A stretch of DNA of 6,223 nt from Anaerolineales bacterium (GTDB lineage: Bacteria > Chloroflexota > Anaerolineae > 4572-78 > J111), in NCBI GenBank assembly GCA_012032575.1, contig JAAUSP010000458.1, forward strand, positions 1 to 6,223. The letters are read 5' to 3'. The notes beneath the pieces were generated by a model, which did not search any database, was not told where the DNA came from, and saw nothing but the letters and a program-made list of their open reading frames with translations. A program made the position numbers and the translations under genes. Positions within the stretch are counted from its first letter, which is position 1, and every line of letters begins with the position of its first letter. Positions 6,040-6,223 of the stretch are shown one piece after another.

Positions 6040-6223
6040 ATGCTTAAAAGTCTGCCTCGCTCGTTTAGTCCCGTTTTTGTGGCAATTTTAATTTGCCTCA
6101 CAGCCTTCGCTGTTATTGCCCTCCTCTCCGACCGGGTCTTTGAACACCTCCCCCACTCCGAAGACGAAGCGGCCTATCTTTTCCAGGCCAAAGTTTTTGC
6201 CCAAAATCATCTCACTGTGCCGA
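6040..6223 (+). CDS. Membrane glycosyltransferase-like protein (GT39/ArnT-type), N-terminal fragment
   Basis: The frame runs off the window end; only 61 residues are seen from the ATG at 6040. A short basic start (MLKSLPRSF) precedes a transmembrane helix (PVFVAILICLTAFAVIALL). Next come HLPHSEDEAAYLFQAK and VFAQNHLTVP. A helix followed by an acidic 'P...DE..YlfQAk.la.g.l..p' loop is typical of membrane-embedded glycosyltransferases of the GT39/ArnT/PMT type. These move sugars from polyprenyl-phosphate donors, and the acidic pair in the first outer loop is functionally important. AGGA at 6032-6035 lies four bases before the ATG. An upstream in-frame ATG (5983) would add 19 polar residues and lacks a ribosome binding site. 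The exact substrate cannot be told from this fragment. Confidence 0.6.
   Translation, partial: MLKSLPRSFSPVFVAILICLTAFAVIALLSDRVFEHLPHSEDEAAYLFQAKVFAQNHLTVP

Overview
The window looks like accessory DNA from a Chloroflexota (Anaerolineae-like) bacterium. This is inferred from style, not from a marker gene. The signs are a secreted protein with a long Thr/Pro linker, a large STAND ATPase joined to WD40 blades through an Ala/Gln-rich '[11 protein letters not shown]' coiled coil, and a GT39-like membrane protein carrying an 'EAAYLFQAK' motif.

Layout. Bases 1-120 are GC-rich and read like a scrap of DNA gyrase/topoisomerase IV subunit A with a frameshift. They have no topoisomerase context and may be a chimeric contig end. 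An open frame runs on into a Pro/Thr-rich protein ending in a beta-rich domain (stop at 1035-1037). A strong 14-bp hairpin (1060-1090) closes that unit, and a plausible sigma70-type promoter (1117-1145) opens the next. Most of the window (1202-5799) is one very large gene: an N-terminal helical module, an nSTAND-type NTPase, a winged-helix-like region, one transmembrane segment, a coiled coil, thirteen WD40 repeats of 42 residues, a conserved cap and TPR-like repeats. After it come a 93-bp inverted-repeat element (5863-5955) and the start of a membrane glycosyltransferase-like gene that leaves the window.

The key point is that the big gene is broken into separate open frames by four single-base losses (near 3353-3367, 3557, 3682 and 3940-3960). 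WD repeats 1, 2 and 4 measure 125 nt where all the others measure 126. Putting back one base in each of the four places gives a continuous 1534-codon frame (1533 aa) from 1202 to 5799. The losses may be sequencing errors or recent inactivation. Two of them remove the same T from the same motif in adjacent repeats, which favours an error of sequencing or assembly.

How the parts would work together: by family knowledge, a STAND NTPase is a nucleotide-driven switch whose repeat domain senses a ligand. Here the WD40 blades have a nearly invariant core and variable residues at a few fixed positions, as in repeat-based recognition proteins. The transmembrane segment lies between switch and sensor. 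No enzymatic effector domain is recognisable, so any defence or signalling role is inference.
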